Origin: Frankia canadensis
GTDB taxonomy: Bacteria; Actinomycetota; Actinomycetes; Frankiales; Frankiaceae
Length of the DNA stretch: 64,000 bases
NCBI RefSeq assembly: GCF_900197875.1
Contig: NZ_FZMO01000112.1
Coordinates: forward strand, 100,195 to 164,194
Direction: 5' to 3'
Part shown: positions 52,019-61,114 of the stretch, in pieces
Position numbering within the stretch: position 1 is the first letter of the stretch
Layout: each line of letters starts with the position of its first letter
Position numbers and translations under genes: made by a program
The notes under the pieces: generated by a model
Database searches by the model: none
What the model saw: only the letters and a program-made list of their open reading frames with translations
Told to the model about the DNA's origin: nothing

Positions 52019-52971
52019 GCCCGTGCCCTCCCCACCCGTACGCGCGGATCGAGCAGCGCATACACCAGGTCGGCGATGACGTAGATGCCCATCCCCACCG
52101 CGCCCAGCACGATCGCGCTGGCCTGCAGGGCGGGCACGTCCTTGCTGGTCGCCGACGACAGCAGCAGGTCCCCGATGCCCTGGTAGCCGAACAGCAGCTC
52201 GACGGTCACCAGCCCCGCGAGCAGGAACTGCAGCTGCACGGCGAGCGCGCCCGTCGCCGGCACCAGCGAGTTGCGCAGCACATGTCCGCGCACGAGCCGC
52301 GTCTCGGACAGGCCACGCACCCGCATCGCCCGGATGAACGGGCTGGCCAGGACCGCGACCGTGCTCGCCCGCACGTGCCGGGCGACGTAGCCGGTGCACA
52401 GCAGGACCAGGCAGAGCGCGGGCAGCAGCAGATGCTGGATCCGGGTCAGCGGACCAGCTCCCGGCGGGGCCTGCGCCGACGAGGGCAGCCAGTGCAGCCG
52501 GACGCTGAAGATCACCAGCAGCACGACGCCGGTGACGAACTCCGGAACGGCAGCGAGGCTCAGACCCGTGACACTGAGGATCCGGTCGGTGAGCCGTCCC
52601 TCCCGCAGCCCCGCGGCGAGGCCGAGCGTCAGGGCGACGGGGACCAGGAGGACGAAGGAGAGCAGGGCGAGCGTCGCGCTGTTGAGCAGGCGCTCGACCA
52701 CCAGTGGGCGGACGTCGACCCCCAGTGTGTAGGATCGTCCCCAGTCGCCGGTGACGAACCCGCCGAGCCAGTGCAGGTACCGGGGCGCCAGCGGCTCATC
52801 GAGGCGTAGCTGGTGGCGCAGCGCGTCCACCGACGCCTGGCTGGCCTCCCGGCCCAGCACGACGCGTGCCACGTCGCCGGGGATCAGTTCGGTGGCGATG
52901 AACACCAGCAAGCTGACCGCCAGCATGGTGACGAGAATCGTCACCAGCCGCCGGGTCAGGAAGCGCAGCAC
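52015..52971 (-). CDS. ABC transporter permease, DppB type
   Basis: 318 residues, about six helices. Begins LRFLTRRLVTILVTMLAVSLLVF, with GDWGRSYTLGVDVRPLVVERLLNSA and the EAA-like loop RAMRVRGLSETRLVRGHVLRN. GTG start at 52971, six nt after the binding-protein stop. Partner of the DppC-like permease. Confidence 0.9.
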   Translation of the reverse strand: MLRFLTRRLVTILVTMLAVSLLVFIATELIPGDVARVVLGREASQASVDALRHQLRLDEPLAPRYLHWLGGFVTGDWGRSYTLGVDVRPLVVERLLNSATLALLSFVLLVPVALTLGLAAGLREGRLTDRILSVTGLSLAAVPEFVTGVVLLVIFSVRLHWLPSSAQAPPGAGPLTRIQHLLLPALCLVLLCTGYVARHVRASTVAVLASPFIRAMRVRGLSETRLVRGHVLRNSLVPATGALAVQLQFLLAGLVTVELLFGYQGIGDLLLSSATSKDVPALQASAIVLGAVGMGIYVIADLVYALLDPRVRVGRARA

Positions 52972-52977
52972 GTGGGA

Positions 52978-54639
52978 TCACACCCGGCTCACGGTCGTCA
53001 GGTCGAGGAAGGCCGACGGATGGGCGCGCAACCCCCTGACCCGATCGGACCGGTAGGCCCGGACGGCGCCGGACCACGCCGTGATGATGACCGGCACGTC
53101 CTCGTGGAGGGCCCGTGCGATGATCGCGGCCTGCTTCCGACGCTCGGCGGGGTCGGTCGCGGCGTCGTAGGCGTCGGCCGCGGCGTCCAGGACGGGGTTG
53201 GCGTACTTCGAGCCGTTCCAGGCGCCGTGGCTCTTCACCATCGGGATGATGAACTGACCTGGTGTCGGGCGGCCCGCCCAGCCGACGAGGTTCGCGTCGG
53301 TGAACAACCAGGGGGTGTCGGTCTCCTGGTTGCCGCCGTAGAACGCCTCCGAGGTCTGCTGGTCGAGATCGACGGTGATTCCCACCCGCTTGAGCTGGTC
53401 CTGGATGACCAGGGCGTATGCCTTGCTCGGCGGGTCGAAGCTGAGGGTGAACCGCAGGTTGCCGACCCCCGCGGCGGACAGCAGCGACCTGACCTTCGCC
53501 GCGTCCTTCGCACGTTGCGGCAGGTCCTTCGGCGCGGCGGCGAACGCGGGCGCGAAGAGGTGGTCGTTGCCGGCGACGCCGACCCCGTTGTAAACGGAGG
53601 TGAGGACACCCGGCCGGTCCAGCGCGTAGGCGATGGCCTGCCGGACCTCCTTCTTCGTGAACGGCGGCCTGTCGACCCGCAGGGTGAACGCGGACAGGCC
53701 GGTACCGCTGACCTTGTCGACGGCGATCGAGCCGCTTCCGGCGATCGGCACGACGAGGTCGGCCTGGGAGAGGATCTGAGCGTCGATGGCACCGCTCTGC
53801 AACGCCAGCAGGTCGGCCTGGGCGTCCTTGTGAAAGACCACTTTGACGCCGTCGAGGTAGGGCGTGCGGGTGTCCCGGTACTTCGGGTTTCGGCTGAACG
53901 ACGCTCCCTTGCCGACGTCATAGGAGTCGAGCAGGAAGGGCCCGGTGCCGATCGGCCGCTGGGCGAACATGCCGAGCTTGTAGTCGGCCTTGAGTACAAG
54001 CGCGTTGTAGTTACCCGCGGATACCAGGTAGGGGAAGTCGGAGAACGGCCGCTGAAGGTGGAAGACCACCGTGTCCGCACCCGACACCGCCACGCCGCCG
54101 GCCGCCAGGACCGACGCGAAGGCGGACAGGGCGGCGGACTTGTTCGCCGGATCGAGCAGCCGGTCGAACGACGCCTTCACCGTCGGCGCGTCCAGCGGTG
54201 TGCCGTCGGAGAAGACCACGCCCTTGCGCAAGGTGAACGACCAGGTCCGTCCCCCCTCCGACGAGGTCCACCCGGTCGCGAGCGCGGGGTGAAGCTGGAA
54301 GTCCTGGTCGAGCCAGATCAGGTACTCGGCGACGAGCTGGACCAGTGCGATCGCGGTCCCGTCGTACATGGTCACCGGGTCCAGGGCGGTGGGCGGCGTG
54401 GGAGCCCCAAGAGTGATCAGCCCGCCTCGCCTGCCTCCGGTGGCACCCGCCGCGCCGGCCGAGCCAGGGTGCGCGCCGGGTCCGGAACTGCCGCAGGCCG
54501 CGAGAAGGGCGGCGACGCCGCCCGCGCCGGCACCGGCCAGCAGGCCTCGGCGGCTGAGCAGAGTCCGCACGGGGTGCTCGGCGGCGGAGGGCATCCGATT
54601 CCCGGTAATGTCGATCGGCAGGGTCGGGAATAGCGGCAC
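52978..54639 (-). CDS. Solute-binding lipoprotein of the ABC importer (SBP family 5)
   Basis: 553 residues from the GTG at 54639 (AAGGA nine bases upstream); an ATG at 54594 would still keep the signal. SRRGLLAG resembles a Tat motif, and LLAACGSS is the lipobox with lipidated Cys. The mature protein follows the peptide/nickel-binding family 5 pattern (LATGWTSSEGGRTWSFTLRKGVVFSDGTPLDAPTVKASFDRLLD, QRPIGTGPFLLDSYDVG). First structural gene of the importer operon. Family 5 proteins bind peptides, glutathione, nickel or other small solutes; the leader peptide upstream hints at a sulfur source. Confidence 0.9.
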   Translation of the reverse strand: MPLFPTLPIDITGNRMPSAAEHPVRTLLSRRGLLAGAGAGGVAALLAACGSSGPGAHPGSAGAAGATGGRRGGLITLGAPTPPTALDPVTMYDGTAIALVQLVAEYLIWLDQDFQLHPALATGWTSSEGGRTWSFTLRKGVVFSDGTPLDAPTVKASFDRLLDPANKSAALSAFASVLAAGGVAVSGADTVVFHLQRPFSDFPYLVSAGNYNALVLKADYKLGMFAQRPIGTGPFLLDSYDVGKGASFSRNPKYRDTRTPYLDGVKVVFHKDAQADLLALQSGAIDAQILSQADLVVPIAGSGSIAVDKVSGTGLSAFTLRVDRPPFTKKEVRQAIAYALDRPGVLTSVYNGVGVAGNDHLFAPAFAAAPKDLPQRAKDAAKVRSLLSAAGVGNLRFTLSFDPPSKAYALVIQDQLKRVGITVDLDQQTSEAFYGGNQETDTPWLFTDANLVGWAGRPTPGQFIIPMVKSHGAWNGSKYANPVLDAAADAYDAATDPAERRKQAAIIARALHEDVPVIITAWSGAVRAYRSDRVRGLRAHPSAFLDLTTVSRV

Positions 54640-54806
54640 AGGTAGAGATCCTTTGCGGATGGGCGAGGAGGGCGAGCGCCGCGCGATCGAATCCGGCACC
54701 CGACCCTGGAAATCAGCCGATGGAAAGGTTGCTGAAATCTGACAGAAATACCCGAGAAAAGTTTACCGACGCATCCGCGCCGGGCATGTACGGCTCGTTC
54801 TTCGGG

Positions 54807-54884
54807 TCAATGGCTACACAGCGAGCTTGCGACGCGACGGAGGTCGAGATACCTCCGGGCAAAGAACGCCCTCTTCAACGCCAC
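54807..54884 (-). CDS. Short leader peptide of the actinobacterial Cys/sulfur type
   Basis: 25 codons starting at a GTG. The peptide ends ARRYLDLRRVASSLCSH, matching the 'RRHVDLCRVASALC' leader-peptide family found before sulfur-metabolism operons in actinobacteria. The GTG stands seven bases after a good -10 (TATAGT), so the transcript would be leaderless. It lies 168 bp upstream of the solute-binding-protein gene on the same strand. Ribosome stalling at the C-terminal Cys codon is the inferred sensing step. Confidence 0.72.
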   Translation of the reverse strand: MALKRAFFARRYLDLRRVASSLCSH

Positions 54885-54890
54885 GGTGGG

Positions 54891-54920
54891 ACTATAGCGG
54901 AGGGTCGGGGCGCAGCGCAA
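54891..54920 (-). promoter_or_regulatory. Promoter of the leader peptide / ABC importer operon
   Basis: -10 TATAGT (54891-54896) and -35 TTGCGC (54915-54920) spaced by 18 bp on the minus strand. Transcription would start at or next to the leader GTG. Confidence 0.55.
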
Positions 54921-55089
54921 TGAAACGGTGACGTCCGGGGAGTGGTCTACGGAGCGTGACTCCGTGCGATCGGGATTTGAGGTTCCGCGGAGCGGGCGTC
55001 CGAAGCCTGGGGCGAGTAGCGCCGAAAGCCGCGGCGGGCTCGCTCACACCGGCTTGCCTTCCTTGATCAGTTCGCGCATGACAGCCGCC

Positions 55090-55281
<192 letters not shown>

Positions 55282-55376
55282 TTACTACCGGCGGACCGCG
55301 GCCGACGCCGCGGGTGCGGACCCTTCGGCCCGCGTCGGCCAGATCATCGACGCGGGCCCGATCCGGTCAGCCGGGG

Positions 55377-56579
55377 TCAGCGGATGGCGGCGCGCAGGGC
55401 GTCGGCGCGGTCGGTGCGCTCCCAGGTGAAGTCGGGGAGGGTGCGGCCGAAGTGGCCGTACGCGGCGGTCTGCGCGTAGATGGGGCGCAGGAGGTCGAGG
55501 TCGCGGATGATCGCGGCGGGGCGCAGGTCGAAGACCTCGCGCACGGCGCGCTCGATCTCGGTGGTCGCGACCTGCTCGGTGCCGAAGGTCTCGACGAACA
55601 GGCCGACCGGCTCGGCCTTGCCAATCGCGTAGGCGACCTGGAGTTCCACCCGGCGGGCGAGGCCCGCGGCGACGACGTTCTTGGCGACCCAGCGCAGGGC
55701 GTAGGCGGCCGACCGGTCGACCTTGGACGGGTCCTTGCCGGAGAACGCGCCGCCGCCATGGCGGGCGTAGCCACCGTAGGTGTCGATGATGATCTTACGT
55801 CCGGTCAGGCCGGCGTCGCCCTGGGGGCCGCCGATCTCGAACCGGCCGGTCGGGTTGACCAGGAGTCGGAAGCCGTCGACCTCGAGGCCGAGGTTCTCCT
55901 CGGCCAGCCGCTTGAGCTCGGGTTCGATCACCGACGCGCGGATGTCGGGGGCGAGCTGGGCGTCCAGGTCGATGCCCGCCGCGTGGTGGGAGGAGACGAC
56001 GACGGTGTCGAGGCGGACCGGCCGGTCCCCGTCGTACTCGATGGTGACCTGGGTCTTCCCGTCCGGGCGCAGGTAGGGGAGCGTGCCGTCGTGGCGGACC
56101 TGGGCGAGTCGGCCGGCGAGGCGGTGCGCGAGGGTGATCGGCAGCGGCAGCAGGTCCGGGGTCTCGTCGGTGGCGTACCCGAACATCAACCCCTGGTCGC
56201 CGGCGCCCTGCCGATCCAGGTCGTCCTGCCCGCCCTCCACCCGGGCCTCGTAGGCGCTGTCGACGCCCTGCGCGATGTCGGGGGACTGCGCGCCGATCGA
56301 GACCAGCACACCGACGGTGGCGCCGTCGAAGCCGGTGGACGCGTCGTAACCGATGTCCAGCAGCGTGCGCCGGACGACCGCGGTGACATCCACCAGCGCC
56401 GACGACGTGACCTCCCCGGCCACGTGCACATGGCCGGTCGTCAGCAGCGTCTCGACCGCGACCCGGGAGCGCGGGTCGGCGGCCAGGTAGGCGTCGAGCA
56501 GCGCGTCGCTGATCTGGTCGGCGAGCTTGTCCGGATGTCCCTCGGTGACGGACTCCGAGGTGAAAAGGCGTCGGGACAT
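55377..56579 (-). CDS. metK: S-adenosylmethionine synthetase
   Basis: 400 residues. [31 protein letters not shown] and [19 protein letters not shown] are the family signatures, covering ATP/methionine binding and the phosphate loop. It makes SAM from methionine and ATP. 240 nt upstream on the same strand lies a second Cys-type leader peptide, suggesting sulfur-responsive attenuation. No SAM riboswitch is evident in the leader. The stop is followed by the AAA remnant region. Confidence 0.97.
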   Translation of the reverse strand: MSRRLFTSESVTEGHPDKLADQISDALLDAYLAADPRSRVAVETLLTTGHVHVAGEVTSSALVDVTAVVRRTLLDIGYDASTGFDGATVGVLVSIGAQSPDIAQGVDSAYEARVEGGQDDLDRQGAGDQGLMFGYATDETPDLLPLPITLAHRLAGRLAQVRHDGTLPYLRPDGKTQVTIEYDGDRPVRLDTVVVSSHHAAGIDLDAQLAPDIRASVIEPELKRLAEENLGLEVDGFRLLVNPTGRFEIGGPQGDAGLTGRKIIIDTYGGYARHGGGAFSGKDPSKVDRSAAYALRWVAKNVVAAGLARRVELQVAYAIGKAEPVGLFVETFGTEQVATTEIERAVREVFDLRPAAIIRDLDLLRPIYAQTAAYGHFGRTLPDFTWERTDRADALRAAIR

Positions 56580-56771
56580 GAGAGCTGATACCTCATCTCG
56601 TCATTGAAATGATCAGAAGATCGCGTCGCCGCGCGGGCAGGAGACGGCTGACGTTCGGGGTGCACGTGCCGAAACCCGACCTGGGCGCGGAAATGGTCGA
56701 AGTGTGAGGCGCGGTAGGCGGGAGGCGGGAGGCGCGTCAGAACGCCAGGCGCAGCCGCTGTGGACCTCTGG

Positions 56772-56793
56772 TGGCCCATCGGCCTGATGGCCA
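56772..56793 (-). promoter_or_regulatory. Hairpin between the leader peptide and metK
   Basis: TGGCCCATC pairs with GATGGCCA (one bulged base) around ggcct, starting 27 nt after the leader peptide stop. Possible attenuator element; no T tract. Confidence 0.35.
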
Positions 56794-56819
56794 GATGGAG
56801 GAGGGGGAGAGCGGAGCGG

Positions 56820-56915
56820 TCAGAAGCAACAGGCGGCGCTGACGACACGACCGAGGTCGACGTGCCGGCGGGAGGCGAGACGGAGCCCGTCGAAGTGGTG
56901 CGTCGCGGTCGACAC
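56820..56915 (-). CDS. Cys-rich leader peptide upstream of metK
   Basis: 31 codons from a GTG with a perfect AAGGAGG four bases upstream. The peptide ends ASRRHVDLGRVVSAACCF, the actinobacterial leader-peptide motif with two terminal cysteines. It is 240 nt before metK on the same strand. Unlike the leader at 54807 it has a ribosome binding site and so need not be leaderless. Confidence 0.68.
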   Translation of the reverse strand: MSTATHHFDGLRLASRRHVDLGRVVSAACCF

Positions 56916-57167
56916 GAGACCTCCTTCGCGGACGTCCTCGAGCGTGTGAGCTCGAGGGTGCGGAGCTTCGCCGGCCCGGCTGACTCCGATCGCAGCGAGC
57001 GGCACGTGCTCGCCGCGCTGACCACTGGCAGGCACAGCAATCCCTACCAACCCAGTGAACATAGCACGCCCGGGCACCTCGATGATGGCGGGGCGCCCTG
57101 GGCGCAGGCGTCGTTAGCCTGGCAGCGCTGAACGCGGATGTCGGGATCGTGAGTGGAGGTTGGACGG

Positions 57168-58016
57168 GTGCGGATCCTGCTGCCGCCGAGCGAGGCGAAG
57201 GCCGAGGGTGGCGACGGGCCGTCGTTGCGGGCGTCCGGGTTCGGTGACGGCCCGCTCGCGGAGGCCCGCGCTGACGTGGCCCGGGCAGTCGCGGCGTTCT
57301 GCCAGGCCGATCCGAACGCGGCGTCCGTCGCCCTGCGGCTGCCGGCCTCGCGCGCACGGGCCGACCTGGCCGCCAACATCGCGCTTCTGGACGCACCGAC
57401 GAGGCCCGCGCTCGACCGCTTCGTGGGCGTGCTCTACCAGGCGCTGGCCCCGGCGGAGCTGCCACCCGCCGCGCGAGCCGCGGCCGACCACACCCTGTTC
57501 GTCTCCAACGGGGCCTTCGGTTTCCTCGGCGCGGCCGAGCCGGTGCCGGACCATCGGGTCGGTATGACGGCGGCGGTGCCAGGTATCGGTGGCCGTACCG
57601 CACCGACGGTGCTCGCGGCCTACTGGCGCGCCCGGCTCGCGCCCGTGCTGCCCGACCTGCTTGCCGGCATCCCGGATGTCGTCGGCGAGCACCTCGTCGT
57701 GGACCTGCGCTCCTCGGACTACGCGACCGTGCCATCCCTTTCCGGGCCGCTGCGTGCCTGCGCTCTGCCGGTGCGTGCCCTGACCGAGAAACGCGTCGAC
57801 GGGCGCTGGGCCCGCCGTCCGCTCAGCTTCCAGGCGAAGCAGACGAAGGGTCTGCTGACCCGCGCCCTCCTGCTCGCCCAGGTCGCCGGTCGCCTGGTCA
57901 AGAGCATCGACGACGTGGCCGAGGTGGCCGAGTCCGCTGGCCTCGTCGCCGAGCCACGCGGTACCGCGACCGCGCCCACCCTCGACGTCATCGCCCGCTG
58001 GAGCCCGACCGCCTGA
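57168..58016 (+). CDS. yaaA: YaaA/DUF328 family peroxide-stress protein
   Basis: 282 residues. It begins VRILLPPSEAKAEGG, the family hallmark, with FVSNGAFGFLGAAEPVPDHRVGMTA and KRVDGRWARRPLSFQAKQTKGLLTRAL later. In E. coli YaaA limits iron-driven oxidative damage and binds DNA. GTG 57168 has GGAGG nine bases upstream. Single-gene unit divergent from the metK leader. Confidence 0.87.
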   Translation: MRILLPPSEAKAEGGDGPSLRASGFGDGPLAEARADVARAVAAFCQADPNAASVALRLPASRARADLAANIALLDAPTRPALDRFVGVLYQALAPAELPPAARAAADHTLFVSNGAFGFLGAAEPVPDHRVGMTAAVPGIGGRTAPTVLAAYWRARLAPVLPDLLAGIPDVVGEHLVVDLRSSDYATVPSLSGPLRACALPVRALTEKRVDGRWARRPLSFQAKQTKGLLTRALLLAQVAGRLVKSIDDVAEVAESAGLVAEPRGTATAPTLDVIARWSPTA

Positions 58017-58093
58017 GCCGGCGCCGTCGCGTCCGAAGAGGTCCGACCACCGCACCCCATCCCGACGGCGAGGCCGAGGCTGATCAACGCCTA

Positions 58094-58113
58094 ACGACGA
58101 TGATAATCGTCGT
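58094..58113. promoter_or_regulatory. hipBA operator palindrome
   Basis: ACGACGAT-GATA-ATCGTCGT, perfect 8-bp arms with a 4-bp spacer, ends 8 bp before the antitoxin start. It is placed for HipB autorepression. Confidence 0.65.
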
Positions 58114-58121
58114 AGAGCGGT

Positions 58122-58448
58122 ATGATGCCGGCTATGGTCGGTGACAGGGGCGCGCACGTGACGCCGTTGTCGGTAGCGCGGTCGCTACGCCTGCTCGGCG
58201 AGCATGTGTCGACCTGGCGGAAGCTGAATCGGCTGACGGCGGCCCAGGTCGCCGAGCGAGCCGGGATCTCGCGGGACACGCTGCGGGCCATCGAGCAGGG
58301 CAGGGGCACCGCGAGCATGGAGAACCTGCTCAGGGTGCTGCGGACCGTCGGGATCATGGATGCCGTGGTCAAGGCCGCCGACCCGTACGAGACCGACGTC
58401 GGCCGGCTGCGCATGGATGAGATCCTCCCCAAGCGAGTGCGGCGCTGA
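58122..58448 (+). CDS. hipB: HipB-like XRE-family antitoxin
   Basis: 108 residues. Helix-turn-helix LNRLTAAQVAERAGISRDTLRAIEQGRGTASMENLLRVLR is typical Xre/HipB. Several in-frame ATGs (58122, 58125, 58134) make the exact start uncertain. Its TGA overlaps the toxin ATG (TGATG), the standard TA arrangement. It binds the palindrome just upstream and neutralises the toxin. Confidence 0.87.
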   Translation: MMPAMVGDRGAHVTPLSVARSLRLLGEHVSTWRKLNRLTAAQVAERAGISRDTLRAIEQGRGTASMENLLRVLRTVGIMDAVVKAADPYETDVGRLRMDEILPKRVRR

Positions 58449-59704
58449 TGGCCGGACGGGATCCCGTCGAGGTCACCGTCGAGATCGAAGGGCGGCAGAT
58501 CGCCGCTGGCACGTTGTGGCTGCATGACCGAGGTGGACAGAGCGCCACGTTCCGCTATTCCGACGCATACCTGACCAACCCGACTGGATATGATCTTGAT
58601 CCGGCGCTGACCAGGGCCGCCGGCGTCTTCCACACGCCGCCTGGGCCAGCCATCTTCAACGCGTTCGCGGACAGCTCTCCTGACCGATGGGGTGAGAACC
58701 TCATGCGGCGTGAGGAGCGCGAGCGTGCCCGCGCTGCCGCGACCACACCCCGCACTCTTCGTCCGTCCGACTTCCTTCTCGGCGTCCGAGACGACACCCG
58801 CCAGGGAAATGTCCGGTTCCGCCCACCGGGAACCGCCACGTACTTCTCGACGCACCGGCACGCGGTCCCACGGCTGATCGACCTGGCCCGGCTCATGCGG
58901 GCAGTCGACCGGGTGCGCGCGGAGGGCGACTTCGACCGAGATCTTGCAGACCTCGTCGACGCGGGTAGTTCCCTGGGTGGCGCGCGGCCCAAGGTCGCGG
59001 CGCGGGACGTGTCCGGGCGCCTCTCGATCGCCAAGTTTCCGCGTTCGGGTAGTGACGAATGGGACGTGGCTGGTTGGGAGGAGGTACAGCTGAGGCTCGC
59101 GCGGCGGGCGGGGCTTACCGTGGCGGAGTCGGAGTTGCTGACCGTCGCCGGCCGGCATGTACTACTTCTGAGCCGTTTCGACCGCATCGGCGCGCGGCGG
59201 CTGGGGTTCGCGAGCGCCCTGACCATGCTCGAGGCCTCCGACGGGGATCGCCGCAGCTACCTCGAGATCGCCGAGGTGATCGAACGCTACTCCCCGAGCG
59301 CTGACGCCGACCTGTGCGAGCTCTACCGGCGGATCCTGTTCTCGATCCTGACCGCGAACACCGACGATCACCTGCGCAATCACGCGTTCCTGCGCGAGCG
59401 GGACGGCTGGGCGCTCTCTCCTGCCTACGACCTCAACCCCAATCCGGACAATCCGACCCGACTGAGCACGGCCATCGACCTCGACAGCACCGACGCGAGC
59501 ATCGACATCGCGCTGTCGGTCGCCGCCTATTTCCGCCTGTCACTGCCGAGGGCTCACGATCTGGTCAGGGAGGTGGAGACCGCCACCGCGGGCTGGCGGC
59601 AGGCCGCAGCCGATCTCGGTATTCCGAAAGGCCAGAACGACCGGATGGCCGTGGCCTACGAGGGTGAACAGCGACGGATCGCTCGTGGGCTCAGCGTGCC
59701 CTGA
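58448..59704 (+). CDS. hipA: HipA-like serine/threonine kinase toxin
   Basis: 418 residues. LVDAGSSLGGARPKV is the HipA phosphate-binding loop, ISIAKF-like LSIAKF holds the ATP lysine, ANTDDHLRNHAFL the catalytic Asp/Asn loop and SPAYDLNP the metal-binding motif. Intact by these criteria. HipA kinases phosphorylate aminoacyl-tRNA synthetases and halt growth. Coupled to hipB by a 1-nt overlap. Confidence 0.92.
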   Translation: MAGRDPVEVTVEIEGRQIAAGTLWLHDRGGQSATFRYSDAYLTNPTGYDLDPALTRAAGVFHTPPGPAIFNAFADSSPDRWGENLMRREERERARAAATTPRTLRPSDFLLGVRDDTRQGNVRFRPPGTATYFSTHRHAVPRLIDLARLMRAVDRVRAEGDFDRDLADLVDAGSSLGGARPKVAARDVSGRLSIAKFPRSGSDEWDVAGWEEVQLRLARRAGLTVAESELLTVAGRHVLLLSRFDRIGARRLGFASALTMLEASDGDRRSYLEIAEVIERYSPSADADLCELYRRILFSILTANTDDHLRNHAFLRERDGWALSPAYDLNPNPDNPTRLSTAIDLDSTDASIDIALSVAAYFRLSLPRAHDLVREVETATAGWRQAAADLGIPKGQNDRMAVAYEGEQRRIARGLSVP

Positions 59705-59778
59705 CGAACCGTCTCAGGTCGTGTGGAATTGTGATCTCCGCGGCCGTCCGGGTGGGATTCGGCGGTCCCGGCTGTTCG

Positions 59779-61032
59779 TCAGGTGAGGCGGGTGGTGTCC
59801 GCGGCGTCGTAGGGGAGGATGTCGGCGAGGCGGTGTTCGCGCAGCTTCGTGGTCCAGGCCGGGTCGGAGAGCAGGACGCGGCCGAGGGCGACAAGGTCGA
59901 GCTCGCCGCCGGCGAAAAGGTCCAGCAGGGGTGCGAGGCTCAGCGTCGCCGTCGAGCCTTCGTGGTCACCGCGGAAGGCCGTCGTCAGCCCGATCGAACC
60001 AATGGCGATGACGGGCAGGCCGGTGACCCGCTTCGTCCAGCCGGCCAGGGTGCGCGGCGAGCCGTCGAACGCCGGCAGCCAGTAGCGGCGGGTCGACACG
60101 TGCAGCGCGCTGACCCCGGCGTCGACGAGCGGGGCGAGCAGCGTCTCGAGCTCGTCGGGGGTGTCGGCGACGCGGGCGTCGAAGTGGCTGCCCTTCCACT
60201 GGGAGTAGCGGTAGATCACCGGGTAGTCCGGCCCGACCTCGCCGCGGACGGCGGCGACGACCTCCGCGCCGAGACGGGCCCGGGCCGCGAGATCGCCGCC
60301 GTAGCTGTCGGTGCGGCGGTTGGTGTTCTGCCAGAAGAACTGGTCCAGCAGGTAGCCGTGCGCGCCGTGCAGCTCGACGCCGTCGAAGCCGGCTCGACGG
60401 GCGTCCGCGGCGGCGGTGGCGAAGGCGGCGACCACAGCGTCGATCTCCGCGGTCGTCGCCGGTTCGCCTACCGTCGAACCGTCCGCCCGCAGCCCCGACG
60501 GACTGAACACCGGCGCCTGCGGATGCGGTGGCGTCCCGGCCTCACGGGTAGCCCCGAGGTGCCACAGTTGGGGCACGATCCGTCCGCCGACGGCGTGCAC
60601 GGCCTCGACGACCTGACGCCAGCCGGCCAGGGCGTCGTCGCCGTAGAAGCGGGGCACCCGGTCGCTGGAGCCGGCGGACGGATGATCAACGTAGGTACCT
60701 TCGGTGACGACCAGGCCGACGTGTTCGGCGCGGCGGGCGTAGTAGGCCGCCACATCCTCACCGGGGATGCCACCCGGGGAGAACTGCCGGGTCATCGGCG
60801 CCATCACGAAACGGTTCGCCAGCTTCACGTCGCCCAGCACGAACGGGCTGAAAAGCGGCGCGGCGTCGACACCGTCCAACAGGCTCGTGCTGTCCGGCAC
60901 AGGGGCGGGGACAGGCGCGGTGGCGGGTGCGGGCACGGCTGGGCTCGAAGACACAGTCACGATGGTGTTCAAGATTGGGGCGGTCGACCGTGTTCCGCGA
61001 TCACGACCAACGGCGGCCGTGAGGCGGGTCAC
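59779..61032 (-). CDS. NADH:flavin oxidoreductase, Old Yellow Enzyme family
   Basis: About 417 residues if the GTG at 61032 is used. The conserved fold starts near residue 55 (PLFSPFVLGDVKLANRFVMAPMTR), so a GTG at 60960 or 60954 is also possible. HGAHGYLLDQFFW holds the substrate-binding His pair, and RRTDSYGGDLAARARLGAEVV is OYE-typical. Reduces activated C=C bonds with FMN and NAD(P)H. The first 50 residues are a Pro/Ala/Val-rich tail. Divergent from the 2-hydroxyacid dehydrogenase. Confidence 0.88.
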   Translation of the reverse strand: MTRLTAAVGRDRGTRSTAPILNTIVTVSSSPAVPAPATAPVPAPVPDSTSLLDGVDAAPLFSPFVLGDVKLANRFVMAPMTRQFSPGGIPGEDVAAYYARRAEHVGLVVTEGTYVDHPSAGSSDRVPRFYGDDALAGWRQVVEAVHAVGGRIVPQLWHLGATREAGTPPHPQAPVFSPSGLRADGSTVGEPATTAEIDAVVAAFATAAADARRAGFDGVELHGAHGYLLDQFFWQNTNRRTDSYGGDLAARARLGAEVVAAVRGEVGPDYPVIYRYSQWKGSHFDARVADTPDELETLLAPLVDAGVSALHVSTRRYWLPAFDGSPRTLAGWTKRVTGLPVIAIGSIGLTTAFRGDHEGSTATLSLAPLLDLFAGGELDLVALGRVLLSDPAWTTKLREHRLADILPYDAADTTRLT

Positions 61033-61102
61033 ACCCGAAACGCCCGCGAGACGTTCGCGATCATCACCGGGAGTCTCCCGGTGAACTGGCGCCCTCGCAG
61101 GC

Positions 61103-61108
61103 TATCCT
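61103..61108 (+). promoter_or_regulatory. -10 element of a likely leaderless promoter
   Basis: TATCCT ends six bases before the GTG at 61115, and no ribosome binding site precedes that codon. This spacing fits leaderless transcription. Confidence 0.4.
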
Positions 61109-61114
61109 GCCGAC

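Noticed and set aside
54720..54923. A 67-codon plus-strand ORF
   Set aside because: It has no ribosome binding site and lies opposite the leader peptide and promoter of the ABC operon, which have stronger support.
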